Positions 42,850 through 51,563 of a stretch of DNA of 64,000 bases are shown one piece after another (position 1 is the first letter of the stretch; each line of letters opens with the position of its first letter). The DNA is from CAYJLF01 sp964371055 (lineage in GTDB: Bacteria > Eisenbacteria > RBG-16-71-46 > CAIMUX01). Both the position numbers and the translations under genes were made by a program. The stretch spans positions 62,001 through 126,000 of the forward strand of contig CAYJLF010000005.1 of the NCBI GenBank assembly GCA_964371055.1, in the 5' to 3' direction. Under the pieces are notes generated by a model that worked only from the letters and a program-made list of their open reading frames with translations, was not told where the DNA came from and did not search any database.

Positions 42850-45271
42850 GATCCCGCAGGATCACCACGCGCCCCGTCGCCAGCGTCGCGCCCGTCCCGC
42901 CCTGCATGTGGGCCCGGACCAGATAGACACCGTTCGGCACCTGCTCGCCCTGGGCGTCTCTGCCACTCCAGACCCAGGCGTGTTCGCCCGCCTCGTTCGG
43001 CCGCGTGCTCTCGCCTCGCGCGACCTCGCGTCCGGTCACCGCGTAGACCCGCCAGGAGACCGGAGCGTTGCCGCCGCCCTGGAACGACAGGAGGACGGAG
43101 CGAGGCGCCGGGTTCGGCAGGGCGCGGACTCCGGCATAGGCCGGGATCTCCGCCGTGCTCGAGTCCCCGGGCGCCGTTATCTTCCAGAAGAGCCGCTGCG
43201 TGTCGCTGCGCCGGGGCACCCCGCGATCGGAGCAGCGCACCCGGAAGGCATACTCGCCGGCCGCCACCGGCCGCCCCGACAACACCCCGGTCTCGGAGCG
43301 CAGCGTGACGCCCGGCGGGGGCGGGTCGACATACTCCCAGACATACGGCGGCGTCCCGCCTCGCGCCGCCAGCACGACCGCGACCGCCGAGTCGGCCAGC
43401 GCCGGCGCCAGGTCATCCGACACGATGTAGAAGCCGTAGTTCCCGGAATCGACCGTACGCAGGATCCAGTGATCGGGGTCGACGGCCACCGAGTCGACCA
43501 CCGAGGCCTCGAGCGGCAGCTCGATGACCAGGTCGTCATGATCGTCGTCGTTCCAGAAACGATGGTCGCGCGTGAACTGCGCGTCGGGGCCACCCGGCGC
43601 AGGGTGCCAGGTCCGGATCGTGACCGGCATGCGGAAGCGCGTCGCCCCGGGCTGCGTCTGCTCCAGGTGCAGGTAGAGACGTGGAGGCGAGGCGTTCTGG
43701 TCGAGATCGACGGCCAGCCGGTAGTGCGGCCGGTCGGTGCCATAGACCCAGGCATCGAAGAACGCGCCGAGATCGACGCCCGACGATCTCTCCATCACCT
43801 CGCGGAACTGATCGGTCGTGACCGTCCGGGCGGTGTAGAGCGCGCGGTAGTCGGCCACCGCCCGGTAGAACGCCTCGTCCCCGAGTACGCCGCGCAGCAT
43901 GTGGATGGCCCAGGACCCCTTGTTGTAGATCGTGTTGCCGTCGAAGGGCGGGTCGAAGCCGTAGAGCGGACCGGACGGGTCCAGCACGGTTTGCACCTGG
44001 ACCATGTAGTCGCGATAGGCGTCGAATCCTTCCAGGTGCTCCTGCCACACCGCTTCGCCCCAGGAGGCGAACCCCTCGTTCAACCACGTGTCGGCCCACG
44101 TGGCGCAGGTCACGTCATCCCCCCACCACATGTGGGCCAGCTCGTGGACGTAGATCCAATCGAAGTAGTGATCGCCGCGCACGAGGTAGTAGCCGTACGA
44201 AGTGTTGGTCTGGTGTTCCATCGCTCCGGCCCAGCCGAAGAGAGTATTGCCGTACTTCTCCCGCGCGAACGGATAGGGACCGAAACGCTCGGCAAAGGCG
44301 TCGATCGCCTCGCCGTTGATGCTGAAATCCTCCCGCGCCTGCGCCTCCAGATCGGGGAAGACGAAGTGCTCGACCAGCATCGTCTCTCCCCCCGGCAGCG
44401 GATAGCCATCCTCGATGCGGACGAACTCCCCCGCCGTGACCGAGATCAGATAGGGAGCGATCGGATAGGAGTTGTGCCACCAGTAGGTTCGCGTCCCCGG
44501 CCGTGTCTCCTCGACGCTTCGCAGCAGGCCGTTCGACGTCGCGACCAGCTCGAACTCGTCCGTCGGCACCGTGATGAGGACGTCCGAGCTGTCGGCCTTG
44601 TCCTCTGGCAGATCCTTGCAGGGCCACCAGAAGTGACCGTAGCTCGGCTGCGAGAGGGTCCAGATGAAAGGCGTCTGCAGCCGGAACTGGATCCGCATGC
44701 CATAGCCGCCCCCCGGCGGCTGGCCGTGATAGGCGATCCGGATCTCGGCCGTCTCGCCACGATCGAGCGGCTCCGGCAGGAGGATGGAGACTCGATCGTT
44801 CGCCTGTACAAAGAGGGCCGGCGCCCCGTCCACCGCCGCTTCATCCACCTCGTGGGTGTTCAAGAGATCGAAGGCGACCTCGGTCAACCCGTCGATTCGG
44901 CTCTCCACGACCTGCGTGGCGACACCCGCGATCGTCTCGCTCGTATAGGCGGTCAGGTCGATCTCGAGTCGAACATGGCGCAGGTCGTAGTCGGCCCGGG
45001 GATCATCCAGCACCCGGGCGCTCGAGCCAGCCCGGCCGGCGTAATCGTGGGACTGCCCTTTCCCCTCCGTGAGGATCCGCAGCCGCTCCACCGGATCCGG
45101 ATGCGGCGAACGATGGAGTCCCGACACGGCGTCCCGCTCGGGCTGAAGGCGGCCATCGACGGACGCCGCGAACGGCACGCCCGGCGACGAGGCCAGGCCG
45201 AGGAGCATCGCCGCCGTCAGAAAGGCGGTCGCGACGGTGAAACAGCAGTGGGTTGGCGGGCAACGCATCAT
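42845..45271 (-). CDS. Secreted M1-family zinc aminopeptidase with FlgD-like tail
   Basis: An 808-residue exported peptidase. After a signal peptide (about 12-36) the M1 fold is clear: WWPCKDLPEDKADS near 215-228, the substrate motif GAMEH (349-353), the zinc site HELAHMWWGDD (His376, His380) and Glu399 in WLNEGFASW. An Ig-like putative-Ig domain (GTPPYVWEYVDPPPPGV) follows. The last 90 residues are an FlgD-like tail (LPNP...WRVYAVTGR...WSGRDAQG...NGVYLVRAH). GGGAGGAAG lies just before the tandem ATGs at 45271 and 45268. A TAGAAT hexamer at 45301-45296 may be the -10 box. It would trim N-termini of external peptides. Confidence 0.92.
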   Translation of the reverse strand: MMRCPPTHCCFTVATAFLTAAMLLGLASSPGVPFAASVDGRLQPERDAVSGLHRSPHPDPVERLRILTEGKGQSHDYAGRAGSSARVLDDPRADYDLRHVRLEIDLTAYTSETIAGVATQVVESRIDGLTEVAFDLLNTHEVDEAAVDGAPALFVQANDRVSILLPEPLDRGETAEIRIAYHGQPPGGGYGMRIQFRLQTPFIWTLSQPSYGHFWWPCKDLPEDKADSSDVLITVPTDEFELVATSNGLLRSVEETRPGTRTYWWHNSYPIAPYLISVTAGEFVRIEDGYPLPGGETMLVEHFVFPDLEAQAREDFSINGEAIDAFAERFGPYPFAREKYGNTLFGWAGAMEHQTNTSYGYYLVRGDHYFDWIYVHELAHMWWGDDVTCATWADTWLNEGFASWGEAVWQEHLEGFDAYRDYMVQVQTVLDPSGPLYGFDPPFDGNTIYNKGSWAIHMLRGVLGDEAFYRAVADYRALYTARTVTTDQFREVMERSSGVDLGAFFDAWVYGTDRPHYRLAVDLDQNASPPRLYLHLEQTQPGATRFRMPVTIRTWHPAPGGPDAQFTRDHRFWNDDDHDDLVIELPLEASVVDSVAVDPDHWILRTVDSGNYGFYIVSDDLAPALADSAVAVVLAARGGTPPYVWEYVDPPPPGVTLRSETGVLSGRPVAAGEYAFRVRCSDRGVPRRSDTQRLFWKITAPGDSSTAEIPAYAGVRALPNPAPRSVLLSFQGGGNAPVSWRVYAVTGREVARGESTRPNEAGEHAWVWSGRDAQGEQVPNGVYLVRAHMQGGTGATLATGRVVILRDR

Positions 45272-45375
45272 CTTCCTCCCGTGGAGACCGAGCGCATTCT
45301 AGCAGGGTGCTGGAAAGCTGGGACAGCCGCGTTCGGAGGGCCGTCGGGAGAACGGCCCGGGAGGAGCAGAGAGAA

Positions 45376-45404
45376 GAAGCCCGGACCTTGAGGGCCCGGG
45401 CTTC
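45376..45404 (-). terminator. Intrinsic terminator of the six-cysteine-repeat gene
   Basis: On the minus strand GAAGCCCGGGCC pairs with GGTCCGGGCTTC (12 bp, one G-T pair, loop CTCAA), followed by TTCTCTCT. It lies 45 nt past the stop of the gene at 45449 and upstream of the M1 promoter. Confidence 0.75.
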
Positions 45405-45448
45405 AGCGGACAATGCAGGGGCCCCGCACGGGACCCCCGAGATGCGAT

Positions 45449-47044
45449 TTAGCGGTACTGGTTCTTGATCTGACCCCAGGTCGTGCGGTCGACCGGGGTG
45501 ATCGGGCACGGGTTCGGATCACAGTCCGTGCCGTAGCCCAGCCAGCTCCCTTGTTGCGCGACGCAGTCAGCTTCGGTCACGAAGATGCAGGTCCCGTCCT
45601 CGAAGCAGCAGGCGCCAGGAGGCGGCGGGCACGGATTCGGATCACAGTCCGAACCGAAGCCCAGCCACTGGCCACCGGCCTGCGCACAGGCGAGCTGATC
45701 CAGGAACTGGCAGGAGCCGTCCGGGAAGCAGCAGGCGCCCGGCGGCTGCGGGCACGGATTCGGATCGCACGGCACGAACGGTCCGAGCCACTGGCCAGCC
45801 GTGCACTCAACCTGCAGAACGTACACGCAGGTACCGTCCGGCAGACAGCAGGCGCCCGGAGGCTGCGGGCACGGATTCGGATCGCACGGCACCATGTAGC
45901 CCAGCCAGATTCCGCCGAGCTGATCGCAGATCGTTCTCGGAACGAACTGGCACGTTCCGTCCGGGAAGCAGCAGGCGCCCGGAGGCTGCGTGCAGGGGTT
46001 CGGGTCGCACGGCACGAACATGCCGAGCCACTGGCCGCCCAGGCCGGCGCAATCCGCCTCGGTCACGAATTCACAGTGACCGTCGGGGAAGCAGCAGGCG
46101 CCCGGAGGCTGCGGACACGGATTCGGGTCGCACGGCACGAACATGCCGAGCCACTGTCCACCCAGGCCGGCGCAATCCGCCTCGGTCACGAACTCACAGC
46201 GGCCGTCGGGGAAGCAGCAGGCGCCCGGAGGCTGCGGACAGACGACACCGTCGCAGCTCGGCTCGACCTGCCACGTTCCACCCTGGGCCTCGCAGTCGAC
46301 CTGCAGAAGAACCTGGCAGGTCCCGTCGGGCAGGCAGCAGGCGTGGTAGCAGAGCTCGAGGTTCCGGTTGAGGAAGGTCACCTCGACCACCTCGCTGCTC
46401 GTGAGCGTTACGACGTACTGGCTCGGGCCGATCGGCTCCCAACCGGGGAGAACCGGCTCGTACACCGTGTAGGTCCCGAGCGGAATGTTGTTCCAGCAGG
46501 CGCGCCCGTCGGGGCCGGTCTGCAGGCAGTAGTCATCGCCGTTCGGCGTCGTCACGCAGATCCAGTATCCAGGCACCGGCTGGTCATCTCCGTCGAGCTG
46601 ACCATTGCAGTTCGTGTCACTCAGCTTCGTGACACAGAGGTTGCCGGTCTCGGCGCAGACGTAGAAGGTGACCTCCGCGTTGGCCTCGTTTCCGGACTCG
46701 AACGACCAGTATTCGACCCGCACCCAGTACTTGCCGTCGCTGAGGCCGTTCGGCACGGTCCAGCTCCGGGCGATGTTGAGCCCGGTGCTTCCCGGGTACT
46801 GCTGGTACTCGATGTTGATCGTGCGGGTGGGATCCTGGAGGAAGTACCGGACGAAGTTCGGCGTGGTCTGGTGCTCAATCGACCAGGTGATGTCGACCGT
46901 GCCACCAGGGTTCAATACGCAGAACGGCGGCTCGGGCTCCCGGCCCAGGGCGATCGTGGCTTCTCTCGGTTGCGCGAAACCGGGAGTGGCAACGACGATG
47001 GCGAACAGGATTGCCCATAGCGCAACGCGATGGCAAATCTTCAT
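45449..47044 (-). CDS. Secreted seven-unit six-cysteine repeat protein with WGxxKxxYR C-terminus
   Basis: A 531-residue exported protein with a signal peptide ending TPGFAQ. Residues about 28-130 are a beta-sandwich. Residues 135-230 resemble an SdrD B-like / SpaA-like domain (TNCNGQLDGDDQPVPGYWICV, then GTYTVYEPVLPGWEP) but with extra cysteines. Residues 235-514 are seven repeats of about 41 residues. The core is PPGACCFPDGxC, a DC near the middle and CDPNPCPQ, giving six cysteines per unit. The last residues are RTTWGQIKNQYR, shared with the protein at 34752. GGAGAG precedes the ATG, a promoter lies at 47130-47158 and a terminator follows. Function is unknown; a disulfide-rich surface fibre is likely. 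Confidence 0.8.
   Translation of the reverse strand: MKICHRVALWAILFAIVVATPGFAQPREATIALGREPEPPFCVLNPGGTVDITWSIEHQTTPNFVRYFLQDPTRTINIEYQQYPGSTGLNIARSWTVPNGLSDGKYWVRVEYWSFESGNEANAEVTFYVCAETGNLCVTKLSDTNCNGQLDGDDQPVPGYWICVTTPNGDDYCLQTGPDGRACWNNIPLGTYTVYEPVLPGWEPIGPSQYVVTLTSSEVVEVTFLNRNLELCYHACCLPDGTCQVLLQVDCEAQGGTWQVEPSCDGVVCPQPPGACCFPDGRCEFVTEADCAGLGGQWLGMFVPCDPNPCPQPPGACCFPDGHCEFVTEADCAGLGGQWLGMFVPCDPNPCTQPPGACCFPDGTCQFVPRTICDQLGGIWLGYMVPCDPNPCPQPPGACCLPDGTCVYVLQVECTAGQWLGPFVPCDPNPCPQPPGACCFPDGSCQFLDQLACAQAGGQWLGFGSDCDPNPCPPPPGACCFEDGTCIFVTEADCVAQQGSWLGYGTDCDPNPCPITPVDRTTWGQIKNQYR
45503..46342 (-). repeat. Seven tandem repeats of about 123 bp in a coding region
   Basis: The repeats encode the six-cysteine units. 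Units 2 and 3 (about 45980-46225) are almost identical in DNA, differing by only a few bases, which marks a recent duplication; other units are more diverged. Confidence 0.85.
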
Positions 47045-47129
47045 AGGCTACTCTCCTCGATGTCTCTTCATGGGGCCGGTCCAGGAACCCTAGGCAGGTC
47101 GGTGTGACCACCTAGTGGAAAGCGGGTTA

Positions 47130-47158
47130 AGAATATGTGTTTCTGCACGCGCCGTCAA
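47130..47158 (-). promoter_or_regulatory. Sigma70-type promoter of the six-cysteine-repeat gene
   Basis: TTGACG (47158-47153), 17-bp spacer and TATTCT (47135-47130) on the minus strand. The start near 47123 gives a leader of about 80 nt. The remaining 247-bp gap to the next gene holds nothing else recognised. Confidence 0.55.
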
Positions 47159-47291
47159 TCCCGGACTTCGTTCTGCCGCATTGAGATACGGGTGCACGTC
47201 TGATACAGGAATTTCGGTCATCGAGGGTCAGGATTTTCCTGAGTCCTTTCCCTTCCCGCGAGTCCTCGAATCCGGCTGTAAACGAGACGAA

Positions 47292-47918
47292 TCATCTCAC
47301 TTGGAGCCGGGACCGCCCCGCGGTCGCCTCGGTCAGTTCGCCCCGCAAACCGTCGACCCGGGATCGCTTGACCCGCACGATGAACCGGGGTTCAGGCTCG
47401 AAAGAGCGCTCGACCGCGAGGATGGCAGCCGCCGCCCGGCCCAGAACCGTCTCGACGGGGCCTAAGTCCCCGTAGCCGGCCGAGATCTCCAGCGTGACCG
47501 ACCGCCAGAGGATCCGTCGCGGAGCGGCCGCCAGGGCCAGCCGCGCGGACTCGCCGTAGGCGCGAACCAGGCCTCCCGTCCCCAACTTGGTCCCGCCGAA
47601 GTAGCGGATCACGATGATCAGTCCCTGCGTGAGTCCCTCGTGGCGGATGGCGCCCATGATCGGCACGCCCGCCGTGCCCGAGGGCTCGCCATCGTCATCC
47701 CACCGCTCGACCCACGGCTCGTCCAGGCCGAGCCTCGAGGCCCAGCAGTGGTGGGTCGCATCGTGGTAATGACGCCGGATCCGATCGAGCGTCGCCGCGG
47801 CCATCGACTCGTTCTCCACCCGGAAGGCCTGGCCGAGGAAACGCGATCCCCTGACCGTCAGTTCGGTCTGTGGCCCCTCGTCGAGCGACGCGACTTGATC
47901 CGGATCAGTCGGCGGCAC
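47292..47918 (-). CDS. IMPACT / YigZ (UPF0029) family protein
   Basis: A 208-residue protein with the UPF0029 signatures DDDGEPSGTAGVPIMGAI and VVIRYFGGTKLGTGGLVRAYG. The early SRFLGQAFRVENE segment and a DUF1949-like C-terminal ferredoxin fold are present too. Bacterial YigZ is of uncertain role; eukaryotic IMPACT regulates translation through Gcn2. The GTG start has GGAGGG nearby. It follows the transketolase-like gene by 19 bp and is probably in one operon with it. Confidence 0.88.
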   Translation of the reverse strand: MPPTDPDQVASLDEGPQTELTVRGSRFLGQAFRVENESMAAATLDRIRRHYHDATHHCWASRLGLDEPWVERWDDDGEPSGTAGVPIMGAIRHEGLTQGLIIVIRYFGGTKLGTGGLVRAYGESARLALAAAPRRILWRSVTLEISAGYGDLGPVETVLGRAAAAILAVERSFEPEPRFIVRVKRSRVDGLRGELTEATAGRSRLQVR

Positions 47919-47937
47919 GCACCCTCCCCCCCGCCGC

Positions 47938-50382
47938 TCACGCGCTCCTTCGTTCCACGGCTGCCGCGTACTCGAGCACCGCCGCGAGCTGGCTGGCGCC
48001 GTCCAGTCCGGCCTCCTCGAGAACCTTTTCCGCCTGTCCGCTCCCGGGGTAACGGGCGTGACGATACGGGTGAAGCGTCCGTCGGATCCCCTCCTCGGAA
48101 CGGATCCAGCGGTGCATCGTCGGCAGCGTGAAGCCGGTGATCCCCATCGCGTGACCAGAGATGTTCTCAGGCAGGATCTCGGCTCGCCGTGCCTCCGGCA
48201 GGAGATCGAAGAGCTCCGCGCTCGTCACGAGGTAGATGTTCATGCGAAGTCCCCGGCGATCGATCTCCGGCAGCACCGACTCGACAAAGGCGTAGACGAC
48301 TCCGCTCTCCTGGAGAAAGAGCGCACCGTGATACGGCCGGGCCGTGGGATCGGCCGTGCGGAGCGCAACCAGGCCCTCCGCCGCGGCCGTCGCCGGCGGC
48401 AGGCGCAGCGCCACGCGGTCGGGCACCTGCTCGTTGGGTCGGGTGACGAACGGAGCGAGCACCGCAGGGCGGCGCTGCAAGCCGGCCACGGTGAGCGGCC
48501 ACAGCTCCTGCGGCTCCCACGGGGTCAGGGTGATCGCCGCGCCCCGCGGGAAGTTCTCCTGCAGGAGCTGCAACGCCTGCGGATCGGCATGCGTCGGACC
48601 ATCCTCGCCGGTCTTGAGCCCGGCGTGCGCGCAGACGATCAGGAACGGATGGTAGGCCTCGCCCGTGAGGTCGCGGCGGGCCTGTTGTCCGATCGCGTGC
48701 AGACGTGCGGCCACGTGCTGGAGCGCCGCGATGAAGGCGCCGTACGACGCTCCGGAACCGATGTGGTTTCCGAAGGCCGAAAGCCCCGCCATCACTCCTC
48801 CCATCGCGTCTTCGCAGATTCCACCGCAGGCGACCAGACGTGAGCCCGGGTTGTCGACCGCGTTGAAGAATCCCGCGGGATAGCCCTTCGCCAGGTTGCT
48901 GATGCTGGTGGAACCGAGCAGATCGGCCGCGCCTCCCATGATGGCGCCGTGCGTCGCCTGGTTGAGGTAGTTGAGGGTATCGCCCAGCGCCCCGCGCAAG
49001 GTCGTCGCGGTACCCGGAGCAAGGAGCAGCGATTCGGGAATGATGTCAGGGCGGATAGTGAGCACGGCGGGCCCGGCGGGAACGGCCTCCCCCGCAGCCG
49101 GGGACGCACCCCGCGTCATTCTCGAAGCAGCACCAAAAAGCGGCCCGAGATCGGGTCCGCCCGGACGCGGCGCACGCTTCCGGGCCGCGAGCCGCTTGCC
49201 GCCGTCGAGCACCGCCGCCGCCAGCGGTCCCGCCCAGGCGCTCCCGCTCTCGACGATCGTTCGCACCGCGAGCAGCGTGTCCCAGAAGGCCCGCTCCACG
49301 CGCTCCGGCCGGTTCTCCCCCTCGAAACGCGGAAAGACGACACCAAAGGCCTCTTCGCACGGTGCGAGCATCGCGTAGTACTCGGGCGAACAGAACTTGT
49401 GCCCGGCGCCGTGCGACGACTTCCCCTCGATCCCGTACTGCCATCCCTTCACCGTGCGATAGCAGATCGCGGTCGGCTGTCCGTTGCCGCGTTCACGAGC
49501 GATCCGCTGCGCCGCGAGCACCTGGCGGAAGTCCTTGCCGTCCGGGACGCGCACCAGGTTCCAGTCATGCAGGTAGGCCAGTTCCGCCGGCTCCCACTGC
49601 ACGTAGTCGCCCGGCTGGTCACCGTCGCGACAGACGCGGTTGCTGTCGATCGAGGCCTGGTTCCAGTCGAGATGCATCACGGCATTGCCCAGGCGCGCGG
49701 TGGCCCCGATCGCCATCGCCTCGCTGACGCGGCCGGCGGTCATCCCTCCCTCTCCCTCGAGGATGTGCACCATCGGGGCATCATCGCGTCCGTAGGTATC
49801 GATCGCGCCCAGGGCCAGGCCGAGCGAGGCGGGCACGCCCACGCCGGATGCGCCGGTCGAGAGCCGCACGAAGGGGGTGGCGGGAGTCGGGTGTCCATCG
49901 AGCGGCTTGGACCGGAACTCGAGGAAGAGCGGAGTTCGCTGCGTCGGGTTCCGACGGAACCCGAGGAGATCCTCCAGGCGGAGCTGGAACTCCGGCCCGG
50001 GGAGCGCGGCCGGATGCGCCGCCCGCACGAACTCGTTCCGCAGGGCCCACATGGCGTACAGGCCCATCGCCTTGTGACCGGCCGCGTAGCTGAGGATGTC
50101 GGCGTCGGGGCGCTCTGGATCGCCGATGTCGTAGTCCATCCCGCCGAAGAGAAGTGATGTCACGATGCGACCGGAGGAAATGCTGCCACCCGGATGTCCC
50201 GAGGTCGGCACGAAGTTGTAGAGGATGCCGCACACGGTCCGGTAGAGAAGATCGTACCGCTCGAGCGCATCGATCCAGGAGGCCTCGGGTGGCGGAACCG
50301 ACGCGGTGGACGGATCGCCGATCTCCAGGTGCCAGGCGCGGCGCGGGGCGAGCGTGAACGGAGCGGCGGGGGCAGCGGCCAT
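47938..50382 (-). CDS. Transketolase-like TPP-dependent enzyme
   Basis: An 814-residue protein with transketolase architecture. The N-terminal TPP domain has SGHPGGSISS near residue 66, a GHPTPATPFVRLSTGASGVG segment and the diphosphate region HILEGEGGMTAGRVSEA...LDWNQASID. A low-complexity linker (about 400-480) leads to the pyrimidine domain (GDTLNYLNQATHGAIMGG, AHAGLKTGEDGPTHADPQALQLL) and a C-terminal domain. It is longer than transketolase (about 660) and divergent, so another two-carbon or acyl transfer reaction is possible. ATG at 50382 is 6 nt from GGGAGG; ATG at 50388 touches it. Confidence 0.75.
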   Translation of the reverse strand: MAAAPAAPFTLAPRRAWHLEIGDPSTASVPPPEASWIDALERYDLLYRTVCGILYNFVPTSGHPGGSISSGRIVTSLLFGGMDYDIGDPERPDADILSYAAGHKAMGLYAMWALRNEFVRAAHPAALPGPEFQLRLEDLLGFRRNPTQRTPLFLEFRSKPLDGHPTPATPFVRLSTGASGVGVPASLGLALGAIDTYGRDDAPMVHILEGEGGMTAGRVSEAMAIGATARLGNAVMHLDWNQASIDSNRVCRDGDQPGDYVQWEPAELAYLHDWNLVRVPDGKDFRQVLAAQRIARERGNGQPTAICYRTVKGWQYGIEGKSSHGAGHKFCSPEYYAMLAPCEEAFGVVFPRFEGENRPERVERAFWDTLLAVRTIVESGSAWAGPLAAAVLDGGKRLAARKRAPRPGGPDLGPLFGAASRMTRGASPAAGEAVPAGPAVLTIRPDIIPESLLLAPGTATTLRGALGDTLNYLNQATHGAIMGGAADLLGSTSISNLAKGYPAGFFNAVDNPGSRLVACGGICEDAMGGVMAGLSAFGNHIGSGASYGAFIAALQHVAARLHAIGQQARRDLTGEAYHPFLIVCAHAGLKTGEDGPTHADPQALQLLQENFPRGAAITLTPWEPQELWPLTVAGLQRRPAVLAPFVTRPNEQVPDRVALRLPPATAAAEGLVALRTADPTARPYHGALFLQESGVVYAFVESVLPEIDRRGLRMNIYLVTSAELFDLLPEARRAEILPENISGHAMGITGFTLPTMHRWIRSEEGIRRTLHPYRHARYPGSGQAEKVLEEAGLDGASQLAAVLEYAAAVERRSA

Positions 50383-50428
50383 CGTCATCCTCCCTTCCCA
50401 GATCCCGGAATGATGAGCACCGCGGGCA

Positions 50429-50465
50429 AGGATAGACCGACCGGAAAGCGCACACAACCGACCGG
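50429..50465 (-). promoter_or_regulatory. Possible promoter with direct repeat upstream of the transketolase-like gene
   Basis: On the minus strand TTGTGT (50457-50452) and TATCCT (50434-50429) are 17 bp apart, 46 nt before the start. A 9-bp direct repeat ACCGACCGG (50435-50443 and 50457-50465, 22 bp apart) covers the spacer and -35, as an operator would. The rest of the 196-bp divergent gap is featureless apart from a TATGAT at 50533 for the DinB gene. Confidence 0.35.
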
Positions 50466-50578
50466 TAGGGACGAAGAAGGTGCGGCACCCATCCGCCACG
50501 ATCCGGGGGCCCTGCGCCGCCGTGCCATGCCCTATGATCCAGCCGTAGGTCGTGCCACCCCACAGGGAGGACTCTCCG

Positions 50579-51103
50579 ATGAGCAACCATCGCGCGATCC
50601 GGCCCGCGCCGGGCGAGTGCGCCGAGTACTACCGCGGCTACATCGACCAGGTCCCCGACGGGGACATCCTCGAGCTCCTCTCCTGGTCGCTGGACGAGAC
50701 CCTCTCCACCCTCGAGGAGGTCCCGCCGGAGCGGCGAGACTACCGATATCAGCCCGGCCGATGGACCCTGCGCGAGGTCGTGGGGCACATCGTCGACACC
50801 GAGCGGATCTTCGCCTACCGAGCGCTCCGCTTCGCCCGGGCCGACACGAACGAGCTGGCGGGCATGGAGCAGGACGACTATGTCCGGCACGGGCGCTTCG
50901 AGCGGAGGCCGTGGGACGACCTCCTGGAGGAGTTCGAGTCGCTTCGGGAGTCGAATCTCGCTCTCTTCCGCAGCTTCGAAGAGGAGGAGATGGACCGGGG
51001 CGGCGTCGCCTCCGGCCACCCGGTCACGGTGCGCGCGCTGCTCTGGATCCTGGCGGGGCACGAACGGCATCACCTCGGCGTGATCCGGGAGAAGTACCTC
51101 TAG
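50579..51103 (+). CDS. DinB-superfamily protein
   Basis: A 174-residue DinB four-helix-bundle protein. Metal-ligand histidines are seen in LREVVGHIVDTERIFAYRALR and in the C-terminal AGHERHHLGVIREKYL, the classic positions. A DinB_2-type WTLREVVGH motif fits. Substrate is unknown. AGGGAGG (50564-50570) lies 8 nt before the ATG and TATGAT (50533-50538) may be the -10 box. It is only distantly similar to the DinB-like gene at 5138. Confidence 0.85.
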   Translation: MSNHRAIRPAPGECAEYYRGYIDQVPDGDILELLSWSLDETLSTLEEVPPERRDYRYQPGRWTLREVVGHIVDTERIFAYRALRFARADTNELAGMEQDDYVRHGRFERRPWDDLLEEFESLRESNLALFRSFEEEEMDRGGVASGHPVTVRALLWILAGHERHHLGVIREKYL

Positions 51104-51251
51104 CGGCGGGCTGAAGCGGCGTCTATCCTGCCGTCCGGCCTGTCCTGCAACCCGTTACGGCGGGGTGCCGTACTACACCCCCGGGCGCGGCCAGGCTGGT
51201 CGCTGTTGTCTCGGTGTCGGCGCCGGCATCTCGGTCTCCGGAGGCAAGTCG

Positions 51252-51563
51252 ATGTTCGAGCTCTTCTTCCTCATCGCCCTGATCGGCGCGGTGGTCATCC
51301 TGCCGCTCGTGCTGGTCGGGCTGGTCCTGAAGGTCCTCTTCCACATCGTGATCCTGCCGTTCCAGCTCATCGGGGCTCTCATCGGGCTGGGGGTGACGGG
51401 ACTGGTCCTGGGCACGCTCGCGATCGTCTTCGGCAGCATCGTCGGGCTGATCACGCTGGCCGGGGCGCTGGTCGCCGGGCTCCCGATCCTCGTGCTCGGC
51501 CTCATCGCCTGGGGACTGATCCGGCTGATCCGCCGGGGCAGGAAGATGGAGACCTCGGTGTGA
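51252..51563 (+). CDS. Small hydrophobic membrane protein
   Basis: A 103-residue protein with three hydrophobic stretches (ELFFLIALIGAVVILPLVLV; IGALIGLGVTGLVLGTLAIV; LITLAGALVAGLPILVLGLI) and a basic C-terminus (RRGRKMETSV). No family is recognised. GGAGG at 51240-51244 lies 7 nt before the ATG. Its stop overlaps the GTG start of the HD gene by 4 nt, so the two are translationally coupled. Confidence 0.65.
   Translation: MFELFFLIALIGAVVILPLVLVGLVLKVLFHIVILPFQLIGALIGLGVTGLVLGTLAIVFGSIVGLITLAGALVAGLPILVLGLIAWGLIRLIRRGRKMETSV

Noticed and set aside
42908..45391. Plus-strand open frame opposite the M1 peptidase.
   Set aside because: HELAH, GAMEN-type motif and FlgD tail are all on the minus strand; the plus frame has no domain.
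45503..46342. Regular DNA repeats that might suggest a CRISPR array.
   Set aside because: The repeats are 123 bp, continuous, in frame and encode a six-cysteine protein unit; there are no spacers and no cas genes.
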